DNA from: Bacteroidota bacterium
GTDB taxonomy: Bacteria > Bacteroidota > Bacteroidia > Bacteroidales > GCA-2711565
Length of the DNA: 64,000 nucleotides
Assembly (NCBI GenBank): GCA_018816945.1
Contig: JAHIVC010000041.1
Coordinates: forward strand, 1 to 64,000
Direction of reading: 5' to 3'
This document shows positions 42,027 through 51,575 of the stretch, piece after piece. Position numbers and translations under genes: made by a program. Within the stretch, counting starts at the first letter, position 1, and the number at the start of each line of letters is the position of its first letter. The notes under the pieces are model-generated. The model searched no databases. It was not told the origin of the DNA and worked only from the letters and a program-made list of their open reading frames with translations.

Positions 42027-42824
42027 CTAATTTAGTAATTTATAAGCATGATATAAACTCTGTTGTGGCTCTATTTTATATTCCAATGATTTCATATGAT
42101 TATTTAGCTCATTTATGTCGTAGGAATCATAGGTCGGTTCATAAATGATGTGTTCAAACTTCTTACTTAAATCAAAATTCAATGATTTAATAATTGGGAA
42201 TTCGGCTCCTTCACAATCCAATTTTAATAAATCACATTTATTACTTATTTTGTTTGCCGTAAGTGCCTTGGCTAATGTCACCAATTCAATTTCAACAAAA
42301 TTTTCGCTTACGTTTTCAGAAAAAATACTGTGCCCTCCTATATTAGTGGGATGAATATACAATTTACTTTTGCCAGATTGATCACTAACAGCAATAGGTA
42401 AAACCTGAACATCTGATAATGCATTCATTTTAATTGTCTCATTCAATTGATCTATGCAAGGAGGGTATGGTTCAAAACAATAAACCTTTGAATTGGGATA
42501 CAATTGTTTCATCCTGAGTGCAAAAAATCCGGTATTTGCACCAACATCAAAAATTACAGGTTCTTCACTATTGAGTTGAACGTCGTAGCATTTGTCGATA
42601 AAAATTTCATTATAAATATAAAACGACATAAAATCATAAATTTTGATACGCTTTCCATCTTTGAATTTTAATGTGATGATAAGGTTATTAAAAACAGGGA
42701 ATAATTTAAGTGTGGAACCCATATAAAATGAGCAAGGATTTTTTAAATTCTTCCATTGTTTTTTAATCTTCGCCAGTGAAGTGAATTGTTCAAATAACCA
42801 ATTTAATTTAAAGGAACCTTTCAT
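42027..42824 (-). CDS. FkbM family methyltransferase
   Basis: A 265-residue SAM-dependent methyltransferase. Seen: the SAM-binding PVIFDVGANTGFFALRM, KVYCFEPYPPCIDQL, and the FkbM-type LLKLDCEGAEFPIIKSL. FkbM enzymes O-methylate sugars or polyketides, so this one probably decorates a sugar of the polymer. An N-terminal extension of about 75 residues precedes the fold. It lies between a class I methyltransferase gene (27 bp upstream) and the glycosyltransferase gene, all leftward. Confidence 0.9.
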   Translation of the reverse strand: MKGSFKLNWLFEQFTSLAKIKKQWKNLKNPCSFYMGSTLKLFPVFNNLIITLKFKDGKRIKIYDFMSFYIYNEIFIDKCYDVQLNSEEPVIFDVGANTGFFALRMKQLYPNSKVYCFEPYPPCIDQLNETIKMNALSDVQVLPIAVSDQSGKSKLYIHPTNIGGHSIFSENVSENFVEIELVTLAKALTANKISNKCDLLKLDCEGAEFPIIKSLNFDLSKKFEHIIYEPTYDSYDINELNNHMKSLEYKIEPQQSLYHAYKLLN

Positions 42825-42851
42825 AGTAACGTTTTCAGATATATCTATATT

Positions 42852-43454
42852 TTAGTTTTTTCGGGCAAGTGCCCAAACTACTACAGGGAAATAGGCTTGG
42901 TTTTTTAATGATCCAAACCAACCTCTTGGAGCCCAACCTCGACGCAGGTTTGCTCTTACACAGCTTTTATTCCCCCACGAATAAGTTTTAATATTTTCCA
43001 GATCAAAACCGCATTCATGCAAAAAATATTTCATACCAGTTTCGGTCCATCGCGTACAATCTTCCGGCATGGGATGGATTTTAATTAAGAATGGGGTTGC
43101 TACTAAAAAATAAGCTCCGGGCTTTAACATTTCATAAACATTTTTTGCTGCACGATATGGATATAATAAATGCTCAAAAATCTGATCTGCTATGATTAAA
43201 TCAAACTGCTTATCCAGCTTATCTTTACAAATATCGAACTCTGGATACTCAGTTGCCTGATACGATTTAAAACCCAAATGCTGCCAGTTGTCAGCACCTG
43301 ATATTTCTAGTGTGTCCAATTTTTCCGGATGTAGCTGGTTTAACAGAGCATAACATTCTCTGTACATGACCGTTCTAACCCATTGCTTATGATCATATCG
43401 AATAAACTTAAGTATTGGTATGATTTTTTCTTTATTATCTTGCAGCCAACCCAT
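42852..43454 (-). CDS. Class I SAM-dependent methyltransferase
   Basis: A 200-residue methyltransferase. The SAM fold is marked by KLDTLEISGADNWQHLGFKS (a variant of the glycine-rich motif I), FDLIIADQIFEHLLYPYRAA, and the post-motif strand MLKPGAYFLVATPFLIKI. It resembles UbiE/type-11 methyltransferases common in polysaccharide loci; substrate unknown. It is the first gene of the three-gene leftward group, divergent from the glycosyltransferase gene at 43636 with a 181-bp gap that should hold both promoters. Confidence 0.88.
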   Translation of the reverse strand: MGWLQDNKEKIIPILKFIRYDHKQWVRTVMYRECYALLNQLHPEKLDTLEISGADNWQHLGFKSYQATEYPEFDICKDKLDKQFDLIIADQIFEHLLYPYRAAKNVYEMLKPGAYFLVATPFLIKIHPMPEDCTRWTETGMKYFLHECGFDLENIKTYSWGNKSCVRANLRRGWAPRGWFGSLKNQAYFPVVVWALARKN

Positions 43455-43635
43455 AAGAAAGTTTAATTAATTAATTATGTAATTTAAATTTAGCCTTTGT
43501 TTAGTGACGTTAAATATAAAAAAAAATTAGGATTTTTTTAATCAAAACATTCGATAGCAATATTATCAGAAAATAGAGACATATCCAGCATTTAGGATAT
43601 TTACTAAATTTACATAAAAAAATCTCAAAGAACGG

Positions 43636-44571
43636 ATGAACAACACCCCACTGGTTTCTATAATTACAGTTAACTATAACAGGTTACAAGATACAATCGA
43701 ACTGTTTGAATCTATTGGCAAGATTACGTATTCAAATATTGAACTAATCCTCATTGACAACGGATCAGATGATGATCTGGCTTTATTAGAACGAAAATTT
43801 CCAAACTTAAGACTTATCAAAAATGAAAATAATTTGGGGTTCGCAGCAGCCAATAATATCGGAATTAAACTGGCTAAGGGCAAGTACATTTTATTGATAA
43901 ATAATGATGTAATTGTTACTCCTGATTTTTTAACAAGTTTGGTTCGGAAATTAGAGAAGGAGCAAAGCATTGGAATCGTAAGTCCAAAAATATATTATTA
44001 TTACATACCGGAGATGATTCAATATGCAGGATTTACCGACATTAACCCTATTACCATTCGTAATAAGGGTATTGGATTCAATGAGCTTGAGTCGGGTAAA
44101 TATGACGAAGAAAAAGAGACTTATTATGCCCACGGTGCGGCCTTTTTATTTCGAAGTGAACTTATTGATAAAATCGGGTTTATGAGTGAAATATTTTTTC
44201 TTTATTATGAAGAAATGGACTGGTGCAAACGAGTAAGAAACAGCGGATATAAAATTTATTATATACCTCAATCAATCATTTATCATAAAGATTCTGCTAC
44301 GACAGGTGCCGATAGTCCTCTGAAAACCTATTATTTAAATCGCGGTCGGCTAATATATATGCGTAGAAATGTAAAATTTCCTTTATTGATTTTAAGTGGT
44401 TTGTATCAGGTTTTATTTGCTTTCCCAAAGAATTATCTCAGATTGCTGATTCAAAAAAAATGGACCCATGCCCATGCTTATAAAAATGCTTTTCTTTGGT
44501 TTTATAAACATTTTTTTTCAAAAAAAATATTGGTAGATCAGTTTAAATTTGATCTTGACAGGAGATTATAG
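43636..44571 (+). CDS. Family 2 glycosyltransferase (rhamnosyltransferase-like), pair 1 copy 1
   Basis: A 311-residue GT-A enzyme. Motifs: PLVSIITVNYNRLQDTIELF, IELILIDNGSDDD, RLIKNENNLGFAAANNIGIK, the metal-binding LLINNDVIVTPDFL, YAHGAAFLFRSELIDKIGFM, and the acidic FLYYEEMDWCKRVRNSGYKI. The NND form of the DxD motif and the EEMDWCKR stretch are typical of WbbL-like rhamnosyltransferases. The next gene encodes a protein of the same length with the same motifs in the same places, so the two are a tandem duplicate. Confidence 0.92.
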   Translation: MNNTPLVSIITVNYNRLQDTIELFESIGKITYSNIELILIDNGSDDDLALLERKFPNLRLIKNENNLGFAAANNIGIKLAKGKYILLINNDVIVTPDFLTSLVRKLEKEQSIGIVSPKIYYYYIPEMIQYAGFTDINPITIRNKGIGFNELESGKYDEEKETYYAHGAAFLFRSELIDKIGFMSEIFFLYYEEMDWCKRVRNSGYKIYYIPQSIIYHKDSATTGADSPLKTYYLNRGRLIYMRRNVKFPLLILSGLYQVLFAFPKNYLRLLIQKKWTHAHAYKNAFLWFYKHFFSKKILVDQFKFDLDRRL

Positions 44572-44600
44572 TAACTTGCCGACAAATCACATTAGACTCT

Positions 44601-45536
44601 ATGATCCCTAAAAAGAGGAGAACTGAATATCCGCTTATCTCAATAATAACAGTTAACTATAACCATTCGGAGGTTACTTGTGAACTCATTGAATCATTGA
44701 ACAAAATTTCGTATCCAAATATTGAAATTATTGTAATTGATAATTGTTCGCCCGATGATGATCCCAAGTTAATAAAAAGAAGATTTCCTAATATTATATT
44801 GGTTGAAAACCCTATCAATTATGGTTTTGCAGCCGGAAACAATTATGGTTTGATGAGAGCCCGTGGGAAATATGTTTTATTGCTTAATAATGACACTGTT
44901 GTTACCGAAAACTTTATTGAACCTTTATTAGAGAAACTGGAATCTGACTTATCAATTGGTGCCGTTAGCCCTAAAATTAGATTTTTTCACACACCCGACA
45001 CCATTCAGTACGCCGGATATACACCTATTGATAATCGAACCATGCGTAATTTTTCAATAGGTTACAACGAAGTTGATAAAGGACAGTACGATCATGATAG
45101 GGAAACTGCTTATGCACATGGAGCAGCCATGATGGTTCCAATGGAAATTGTAAAGCAAATTGGGATGATGTCTTATATTTTCTTTTTGTATTATGAAGAA
45201 GCCGATTGGTGTGCCCGGATTCACAAAGCAGGTTATAAAATGTTTTATGTTCATGATTCTCTGATTTACCATAAGGAATCCATCTCAACAGGCAAATTGA
45301 GCCCAATGAAAATATACTATCAGAATAGAAATCGTCTGGTATTCATGAGAAGAAATATCAAAGGAAAAGATTTTTACATAGGAATTTTCTATCAGTTATT
45401 CGTCGCAATACCAAAAAATGCATTAAAATTTTTCTTTAAAGGGAAGTTCCAGCTATTCCATGCCTATAATCGAGCAATTGGTTGGCATTTAAAAAATTTA
45501 TTTAATAAGGAAATACATGAGAACCCCATGTTATAG
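44601..45536 (+). CDS. Family 2 glycosyltransferase (rhamnosyltransferase-like), pair 1 copy 2
   Basis: A 311-residue homologue of the preceding gene. Motifs: PLISIITVNYNHSEVTCELI, IEIIVIDNCSPDDDP, ILVENPINYGFAAGNNYGLM, LLLNNDTVVTENFIEPL, YAHGAAMMVPMEIVKQIGMM, and FLYYEEADWCARIHKAGYKM. All landmarks align with copy 1 without a visible gap. It probably adds the next residue of the same sugar type or the same linkage to a different acceptor. It follows copy 1 by 29 bp. Confidence 0.92.
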   Translation: MIPKKRRTEYPLISIITVNYNHSEVTCELIESLNKISYPNIEIIVIDNCSPDDDPKLIKRRFPNIILVENPINYGFAAGNNYGLMRARGKYVLLLNNDTVVTENFIEPLLEKLESDLSIGAVSPKIRFFHTPDTIQYAGYTPIDNRTMRNFSIGYNEVDKGQYDHDRETAYAHGAAMMVPMEIVKQIGMMSYIFFLYYEEADWCARIHKAGYKMFYVHDSLIYHKESISTGKLSPMKIYYQNRNRLVFMRRNIKGKDFYIGIFYQLFVAIPKNALKFFFKGKFQLFHAYNRAIGWHLKNLFNKEIHENPML

Positions 45537-45581
45537 TATTTTTTATTTCGTATTTTTATTCAAATATTTAAGAAGGCACAG

Positions 45582-46787
45582 ATGATATTTATCACCATAT
45601 TACAGTTAATGATCCTGCTATACCTTGGGCTGGCCTCATTATACATATTTGTATTTGCCCTGGCTTCCTTTTTTTACAAAGAAAAAAAAGGTGTATCTAC
45701 CAATAAAATAAGAAAGTTTTTAGTACTCATTCCGGCATATAAGGAAGACGTTGTTATTGTTAATGTGGCGAAAGACGCTTTAAATCAGGATTATCCCAGC
45801 GAGTTGTATGATGTTTATGTACTAGCTGATCAACTTCAAAAATCAACAATTGAAAAAATCAAAGCTTTTTCTGTAAATGTAATTGAAGTTTCTTTTGCGA
45901 TTAGCACAAAAGCAAAGTCTATTAATGAAGGCCTTAGAATAGCAGGCGAAGGTTATGATGCTGTTGTAATATTGGATGCAGATAATTTAATGGATTCGAA
46001 CTTTATTAGCCGATCCAATGAATTAATGAATTCGGGAATTGAAGTAATACAAGGACACCGGGTTGCAAAAAATATGGATACCCATTTTTCTATTCTGGAT
46101 GCAATAAGCGAAGAAATTAATAATAGTGTTTTCAGAAAGGGGCATGTTGCTTTGGGTTTATCGGCAGCACTCATTGGTTCGGGAATGGTTATTGAATACA
46201 ACATTTTTAAAAAAATAATGGCAAAAGCCGACACATTTGCCGAAGATAAAGAACTTGAATTTAAATTATTATTGAATAAACATTCAATTGAGTATTTGGA
46301 TAGTGTATATATTTATGATGAGAAAGTTAGTAAACCCGAAGTCTTTGTAAAACAACGCTCTCGTTGGTTGGCATTTCAGCTGATTTATGCAAAGAGATTT
46401 GTTTTTGACGCTTTTGTCGAATTATTTGTTCGGGGCAATGTTGATTTCTTCGATAAAGTGATGCAACAACTTCTACCTCCTCGTATTATACTGCTTGGGT
46501 TAACTTTCATCATAAGCTTATTCTCTATACTATTTAATTCAGGCTTTCTTTTTTACGCTTGGTTTGCACAGGCAACTCTTTGCTTTCTCGGAATTTTCAT
46601 GGCTGTTCCAAAACAATTTTATAATATCAATGCCGTAAAAGCAGTTTTTAGCCTGCCACTTGGGTTCATATTGATGTTCAAATCTTTATTCCGTTATCAA
46701 GATGCAAAAAAGAATTTTGAACCTACACCTCACATTCATTCTACCATAAATAGAGGAAACCATGCTGTTAAACCTAAAAAAACTTAA
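45582..46787 (+). CDS. Membrane family 2 glycosyltransferase with QxxRW motif, pair 2 copy 1
   Basis: A 401-residue protein. An N-terminal helix (about 3-27, ITILQLMILLYLGLASLYIF) is followed by a GT-A domain (VLIPAYKEDVVIVNVAKDAL, DVYVLADQL, STKAKSINEGLRIA, VVILDADNLMDSNF) and the motif KQRSRWLAFQL, which is the QxxRW signature of processive or membrane-embedded glycosyltransferases such as cellulose and hyaluronan synthases. Two to three C-terminal helices follow (about 295-365). It may build a backbone or add a sugar at the membrane. A close duplicate begins 2 bp downstream. Confidence 0.9.
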   Translation: MIFITILQLMILLYLGLASLYIFVFALASFFYKEKKGVSTNKIRKFLVLIPAYKEDVVIVNVAKDALNQDYPSELYDVYVLADQLQKSTIEKIKAFSVNVIEVSFAISTKAKSINEGLRIAGEGYDAVVILDADNLMDSNFISRSNELMNSGIEVIQGHRVAKNMDTHFSILDAISEEINNSVFRKGHVALGLSAALIGSGMVIEYNIFKKIMAKADTFAEDKELEFKLLLNKHSIEYLDSVYIYDEKVSKPEVFVKQRSRWLAFQLIYAKRFVFDAFVELFVRGNVDFFDKVMQQLLPPRIILLGLTFIISLFSILFNSGFLFYAWFAQATLCFLGIFMAVPKQFYNINAVKAVFSLPLGFILMFKSLFRYQDAKKNFEPTPHIHSTINRGNHAVKPKKT

Positions 46788-46789
46788 CA

Positions 46790-47956
46790 ATGATTTTTAC
46801 TGATATTTTGCAATTCATTTTGATCATATATTTAGGGTTATCAAGCTTTTACATTTTCATTTTCGCATTTGCCAGCATTTTTGCAGTTCGCCCCAAAATG
46901 CCATCATTTAATGCGATGAGGAAATATGCCGTATTGATACCCGGATACAAAGAAGATCAAGTTATTATTGATGTTGCCGCTGACGCTTTAAATCAGGATT
47001 ATCCCAAAGAATTCTATGACGTTATCGTTATTGCAGATTCGTTTAAAAAGGAAACCCTAGATGAACTTTCAAAGCTAAATGTGAGGATTATTGAAGTTAG
47101 CTTCGAACTTAGCACCAAGTCAAAAGCATTAAATGCAGCAATGAATGAATTGGGTGATGATTATGATGTGGCTGTTGTTTTGGATGCAGATAACATTATG
47201 CAAGTTGACTTTATTTCAAAAGTTAACCGAGCATTTAACCTTGGATTTACTGCTGTACAAGGTCATCGGGTCGCAAAAAACACTAACACAAACTTCGCCA
47301 TACTTGATGCCATAAGTGAAGAAGTCAATAACCGGATTTTCAGAAAAGGACATCGTGTTTTGGGTTTATCTGCCGCATTAATCGGATCAGGAATGGCCAT
47401 TGATTATAAGTATTTCAAAAATATGATGAAATCAATTAAAGCCGTTGGTGGTTTTGATAAAGAAATTGAGTTACAAATTCTTAAAGAAACACGTATTATT
47501 GGCTACCTTGATGATGCTTATGTTTATGACGAAAAAGTTCAAAAAGCAGAAGTTTTCTCAAACCAAAGAAGAAGGTGGTTGTCGGCTCAAATTCATTATT
47601 TCAGTAAGGATTTTTTGAATTCAGTGAAGCATTTATTCAAATATCGAAATTTTGACTATTTCGATAAAGCCATTCAATTCATCCAACCTCCCAGAATTAT
47701 GCTACTTGGATTGCTAGGTATCATCAACATTTTATCAATACTTTTCAATTCCAATGAATGGATGATGGCATGGTTATATGTGCTTGCAGCAGTCATTTTA
47801 ACATTCATCTTTTCAATTCCCGGTAAATTTTATAACTTTAAAACACTATTTGCCCTGATCACCTTGCCTAAAGCATTCTTTTTAATGTTTCTTTCATTAT
47901 TAAGGGTTAGGGGAGCAAACAAAAAGTTCATTCATACTGAACACACAAGTACTTAA
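46790..47956 (+). CDS. Membrane family 2 glycosyltransferase with QxxRW motif, pair 2 copy 2
   Basis: A 388-residue duplicate of the preceding protein. It shows the N-terminal helix (ILQFILIIYLGLSSFYIFIF), VLIPGYKEDQVIIDVAADAL, STKSKALNAAMNELGD, VVLDADNIMQVDF, the NQRRRWLSAQIHYF motif (QxxRW), and C-terminal helices about 300-365. Stretches such as NQDYP and SAALIGSGM are shared with copy 1. It starts 2 bp after copy 1 ends. One of the pair may have diverged in donor or acceptor. Confidence 0.9.
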   Translation: MIFTDILQFILIIYLGLSSFYIFIFAFASIFAVRPKMPSFNAMRKYAVLIPGYKEDQVIIDVAADALNQDYPKEFYDVIVIADSFKKETLDELSKLNVRIIEVSFELSTKSKALNAAMNELGDDYDVAVVLDADNIMQVDFISKVNRAFNLGFTAVQGHRVAKNTNTNFAILDAISEEVNNRIFRKGHRVLGLSAALIGSGMAIDYKYFKNMMKSIKAVGGFDKEIELQILKETRIIGYLDDAYVYDEKVQKAEVFSNQRRRWLSAQIHYFSKDFLNSVKHLFKYRNFDYFDKAIQFIQPPRIMLLGLLGIINILSILFNSNEWMMAWLYVLAAVILTFIFSIPGKFYNFKTLFALITLPKAFFLMFLSLLRVRGANKKFIHTEHTST

Positions 47957-47976
47957 CTAATATAAAAGCACCAAAT

Positions 47977-49128
47977 ATGAAGATAGGTATTGAAGGTCAA
48001 CGACTATTTCGTGTAAAAAAGCACGGAATGGACATGGTAGCTCTTGAGCTTATAAACTATTTGCAAGAGATCGATCACGAAAATGAATACGTGGTATTTG
48101 TAAAACCGGATGAGGACAAACACTGTTTAAAGCAAACAAAAAACTTTAAGATTGTTGAATTAGCCGGAGGCCCCTATCCAACATGGGAACAATTTGCATT
48201 ACCAAAAGCAGCGCGTGCAGAAGGTTGCGATATATTACATTGTACCAGTAACACAGCTCCAATCAATACAAAAATACCTTTGATTATCACTTTGCATGAT
48301 ATCATCTACATGGAAAGCATAGCTATTTTCAAAAAGGGAGGCACCTGGTATCAAAAAATCGGGAATATGTATCGCCGATATGTGGTACCTAAAAACATTA
48401 AAAAGAGTAAAAAAATCATCACAGTTTCAAAATTTGAACGTGATAGAATCAAAGGCTTTTTCGGTCATTCAAAAAATGATAATCGACTTGTTGCCATTTA
48501 TAACGGAGTGAGCGAACATTTTCGACAAATAGATGATAAACAAGAATTGGCCCGAGTTAAAGCTTTATATAATTTACCTGATAAATTTATTTTCTTCCTT
48601 GGAAATACCGATCCAAAAAAGAATACGCCAAATGTATTAAAAGCTTTTTCTGATTTTATTAAAACCTCAGATGAAAAAATCCCTTTACTCATGTTGGACT
48701 TTGGGGCAGGCTATCTTGAAAAAATCCTTGCCGATATCGGACATAAAGATTTGATGGAACACATTATGCTCACAGGATATATCAAAAACACCGATTTACC
48801 TGCCATCTATAATTTATGTGAGCTATTTCTTTATCCTTCGATGAGAGAAAGCTTTGGGATCCCTATTCTTGAAGCAATGAAAAGCGGGGCACCCGTAATA
48901 ACTTCCAACACCTCTTCGATGCCCGAAATTTCAGGAGGAAATGCATATATTGTTGACCCGACTAAACCCGAGGAAATCACTAAAGGAATTCACAAAATCC
49001 TTTCTGATAAAAATTACAGGGATGATATTGTACAAAGGGGCTTGAAACAAGCTGAAAAATTCTCATGGAGAACGATGGCTGAAGAAGTACTCGAATTATA
49101 TAAAGAGGTTTATAAACAAACACATTAA
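47977..49128 (+). CDS. Family 4 (GT-B) glycosyltransferase
   Basis: A 383-residue retaining GT-B enzyme. N-terminal half: KIGIEGQRLFRVKKHGMDMV, ILHCTSNTAPINTKIPLIIT, LHDIIYMESIAIF. C-terminal half: DKFIFFLGNTDPKKNTPNVL, EHIMLTGYIKNTDLPAIYNL, and the nucleotide-sugar-binding motif REsFGIPILEAMKSGAPVI (E-x7-E type, ESFGIPILE), then TSNTSSMPEISG. It transfers a sugar from a nucleotide donor onto the repeat unit on the cytoplasmic face. Donor unknown. Confidence 0.93.
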   Translation: MKIGIEGQRLFRVKKHGMDMVALELINYLQEIDHENEYVVFVKPDEDKHCLKQTKNFKIVELAGGPYPTWEQFALPKAARAEGCDILHCTSNTAPINTKIPLIITLHDIIYMESIAIFKKGGTWYQKIGNMYRRYVVPKNIKKSKKIITVSKFERDRIKGFFGHSKNDNRLVAIYNGVSEHFRQIDDKQELARVKALYNLPDKFIFFLGNTDPKKNTPNVLKAFSDFIKTSDEKIPLLMLDFGAGYLEKILADIGHKDLMEHIMLTGYIKNTDLPAIYNLCELFLYPSMRESFGIPILEAMKSGAPVITSNTSSMPEISGGNAYIVDPTKPEEITKGIHKILSDKNYRDDIVQRGLKQAEKFSWRTMAEEVLELYKEVYKQTH

Positions 49129-49153
49129 TTCTTTCTTCAAAACAACTAAACCT

Positions 49154-50362
49154 ATGATAAAAGATCGTGATATAATAGTTTATGGTTTACAACCTTTCGA
49201 TTTGGGAATTGCAAGCACCTGCAAATATACTGCACTGGAAATGTCGAAAAACAACAGGGTTCTCTATGTTAATTCGCCACTGCAGCGAAAATTCGCCATG
49301 TTTCATAAAGACTTGCCCGAAGTTCAAAAACGGCTTAAAATATTAAAGGGTGAAGCTCCTGATCTGGAACAAATCAACGATAAAATGTGGACCTTGTATC
49401 CAAGGACAATGTCTGAATCGATCAATTGGATAAAATCTGTATCTATATTTAATTTCTTTAATAAAATAAACGATAAAAGATTTGCTCGAAAAATAAAGGA
49501 AACTGCCGATAAACTAGGGTTTAAAAACTACTTGCTGTTTAATGATAATTCGATGATTACCGGTTTTTATTTAAAAGAATTATTAAAACCCGATGTATTT
49601 ATTTATTTACTAAGAGATGCCGTTATATTGGTTCCATACCATGCCTATCACGGAAGTCGTTTACAGCCCCAAATTATTGCCAAAGCCGATATCACAGTCA
49701 CTAATTCTGATTATTTTGCTGAATATGCACGACAAACCAATCCCAACTCTTATATGATTGGTCAGGGTTGCGATTTAAGCAGATACAATGATGATGATGG
49801 AAAATTAGAAATTCCTGGTGACTTAAAAGGGATTAAAAAGCCCATTATTGGTTATGTCGGCTTCCTCACTGAAATCAGACTTGATATTGAGGTATTGGTT
49901 CACATAGCTGAACAAAGAACTGATTGGAACCTGGTATTGGTTGGGCCTGAAGATGAAGCATTCAAAAAAAGCAAACTGCATCAATTATCAAACGTTATTT
50001 TCTTGGGAAGAAAAGATCCCAGTGAATTGGCGGCATACATTAAAGGTTTTGATGTTGCCTTAAATCCTCAAATAGTAAATCCGATTACCGATATAAATTA
50101 TCCGCTTAAAATAGATGAATATTTGGCTATGGGAAAACCTACCGTTGCTACTAAAACCACATTCATGGCCTATTTTAAAGACATTACTTATTTACCATCA
50201 ACAAAAGAAGAATATATTATCGAAATCGATAAGGCTCTAAAAGAAGATTCACCGGAATTAGCTAAAAAAAGAATTGCGGTTGCATCTAGTCATTCGTGGG
50301 GTAATTTTGTTGATCAAATTTATAATCACATCAACGATTTGTATAAGAAAAGAAAACAATAA
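49154..50362 (+). CDS. GT-B glycosyltransferase, pair 3 copy 1
   Basis: A 402-residue glycosyltransferase-1-like protein. N terminus: RDIIVYGLQPFDLGIASTCK, then NRVLYVNSPLQRK. Middle: VTNSDYFAEYARQTNPNSY followed by IGQGCDLSRYN. C-terminal domain: KPIIGYVGFLTEIRLDIEVL, WNLVLVGPEDEAF, VIFLGRKDPSELAAYIKGFD, and the donor-binding NYPLKIDEYLAMGKPTVATK. A related gene of nearly the same length follows after 8 bp. The family (TuaH-like) transfers sugars in cell-surface polymers; donor unknown. Confidence 0.9.
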   Translation: MIKDRDIIVYGLQPFDLGIASTCKYTALEMSKNNRVLYVNSPLQRKFAMFHKDLPEVQKRLKILKGEAPDLEQINDKMWTLYPRTMSESINWIKSVSIFNFFNKINDKRFARKIKETADKLGFKNYLLFNDNSMITGFYLKELLKPDVFIYLLRDAVILVPYHAYHGSRLQPQIIAKADITVTNSDYFAEYARQTNPNSYMIGQGCDLSRYNDDDGKLEIPGDLKGIKKPIIGYVGFLTEIRLDIEVLVHIAEQRTDWNLVLVGPEDEAFKKSKLHQLSNVIFLGRKDPSELAAYIKGFDVALNPQIVNPITDINYPLKIDEYLAMGKPTVATKTTFMAYFKDITYLPSTKEEYIIEIDKALKEDSPELAKKRIAVASSHSWGNFVDQIYNHINDLYKKRKQ

Positions 50363-50370
50363 AGCCATTT

Positions 50371-51570
50371 ATGATAAAAGGGAAAGACATTATCGTACAT
50401 GGATTGCAAAGCCTTGATTCTCCAATTGGGAGTAACTGCGTGAATCTTGCCTATGAGTTTGCAAAAAAAAACAGGGTACTTTATGTCAATTATCCACTTG
50501 ATAGGCTTACCAGTATTCGACATCGGTCCGATTCTCTTGTTAAAAAGCGATTGAGCATCATAAAAGGCAAGGAAAATGGATTGGTTAGAATTAATGATTC
50601 GATGTGGAATTTGTTTCCCGATGTTATACTTGAATCAATCAACCAAATTAGCTTTAGACCCCTTTTCAACCTTCTAAATAATTTAAATAATAAGAAATAC
50701 GCGAAATCGATAACTCAAGCTATACGAAAACTTGAATTTAAAGATTATATCATTTTTAACGATAGTGATTTCACGAGAGCCTTAAACTTTAAAGATATTT
50801 TAAAACCTAAAGTTAGTGTTTACTATACACGTGATAATATGCGGGCAACGGATTATTTCCGCATGCATGGCGCAAAATTTGAAGACGCTTTAATGCAAAA
50901 ATCTGATTTGGTTGTTGCAAACTCAGTTTATCTTCAGCAAATAGCAAAAAAAGTTAATCAGCATTCTTATTATGTAGGCCAAGGATGTGATCTGACCCTA
51001 TTCAATCCAAATACAGTAAAAGAAATTCCTTCTGAATTAAATGATATTAAAAAACCAATGATCGGCTATATTGGTGCATTGAAGAGTTCAAGACTGGATA
51101 TTAAAACGATAGCACATATCGCAAAAGCAAAGCCAAATTGGAGCATCGTTTTAGTTGGCCCTGAAGATGAGCAATTCAAGAGCAGCGATTTACATCGTCT
51201 GAAGAATGTTCATTTTATTGGATCAAGACCAATGGATAAATTACCAAATTATTTGCTTTCATTTGATGTTGCATTTAATCCGCAAGCATTAAACCCCTTA
51301 ACCATTGGGAATTATCCCCGTAAAATTGATGAATATCTGGCAATGGGAAAAGCTGTAGTAGCGACAAAAACTGAAACCATGGAAGTTTTCAAAGATTATT
51401 GTTATTTAGCATCCGACAATGAAGAATATGTGCAACTAATCGAAAAGGCACTCGTTGAAAACAACAATGAAAGAACTCTGGCAAGAATCAAATTCGCAGA
51501 ATCGCACAGTTGGGAAAATAATGTGAATGAAATTTATAGATCCATATTAAAAGTTGCACCAAACATTTAA
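50371..51570 (+). CDS. GT-B glycosyltransferase, pair 3 copy 2
   Basis: A 399-residue duplicate of the preceding protein: KDIIVHGLQSLDSPIGSNCV, NRVLYVNYPLDRL, VVANSVYLQQIAKKVNQHSY, VGQGCDLTLFNPN, KPMIGYIGALKSSRLDIKTI, WSIVLVGPEDEQF, VHFIGSRPMDKLPNYLLSFD and NYPRKIDEYLAMGKAVVATK. The landmarks match copy 1 in order and spacing. It is the third adjacent duplicated pair in the locus. The acyltransferase gene follows after 5 bp. Confidence 0.9.
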   Translation: MIKGKDIIVHGLQSLDSPIGSNCVNLAYEFAKKNRVLYVNYPLDRLTSIRHRSDSLVKKRLSIIKGKENGLVRINDSMWNLFPDVILESINQISFRPLFNLLNNLNNKKYAKSITQAIRKLEFKDYIIFNDSDFTRALNFKDILKPKVSVYYTRDNMRATDYFRMHGAKFEDALMQKSDLVVANSVYLQQIAKKVNQHSYYVGQGCDLTLFNPNTVKEIPSELNDIKKPMIGYIGALKSSRLDIKTIAHIAKAKPNWSIVLVGPEDEQFKSSDLHRLKNVHFIGSRPMDKLPNYLLSFDVAFNPQALNPLTIGNYPRKIDEYLAMGKAVVATKTETMEVFKDYCYLASDNEEYVQLIEKALVENNNERTLARIKFAESHSWENNVNEIYRSILKVAPNI

Positions 51571-51575
51571 TAATT

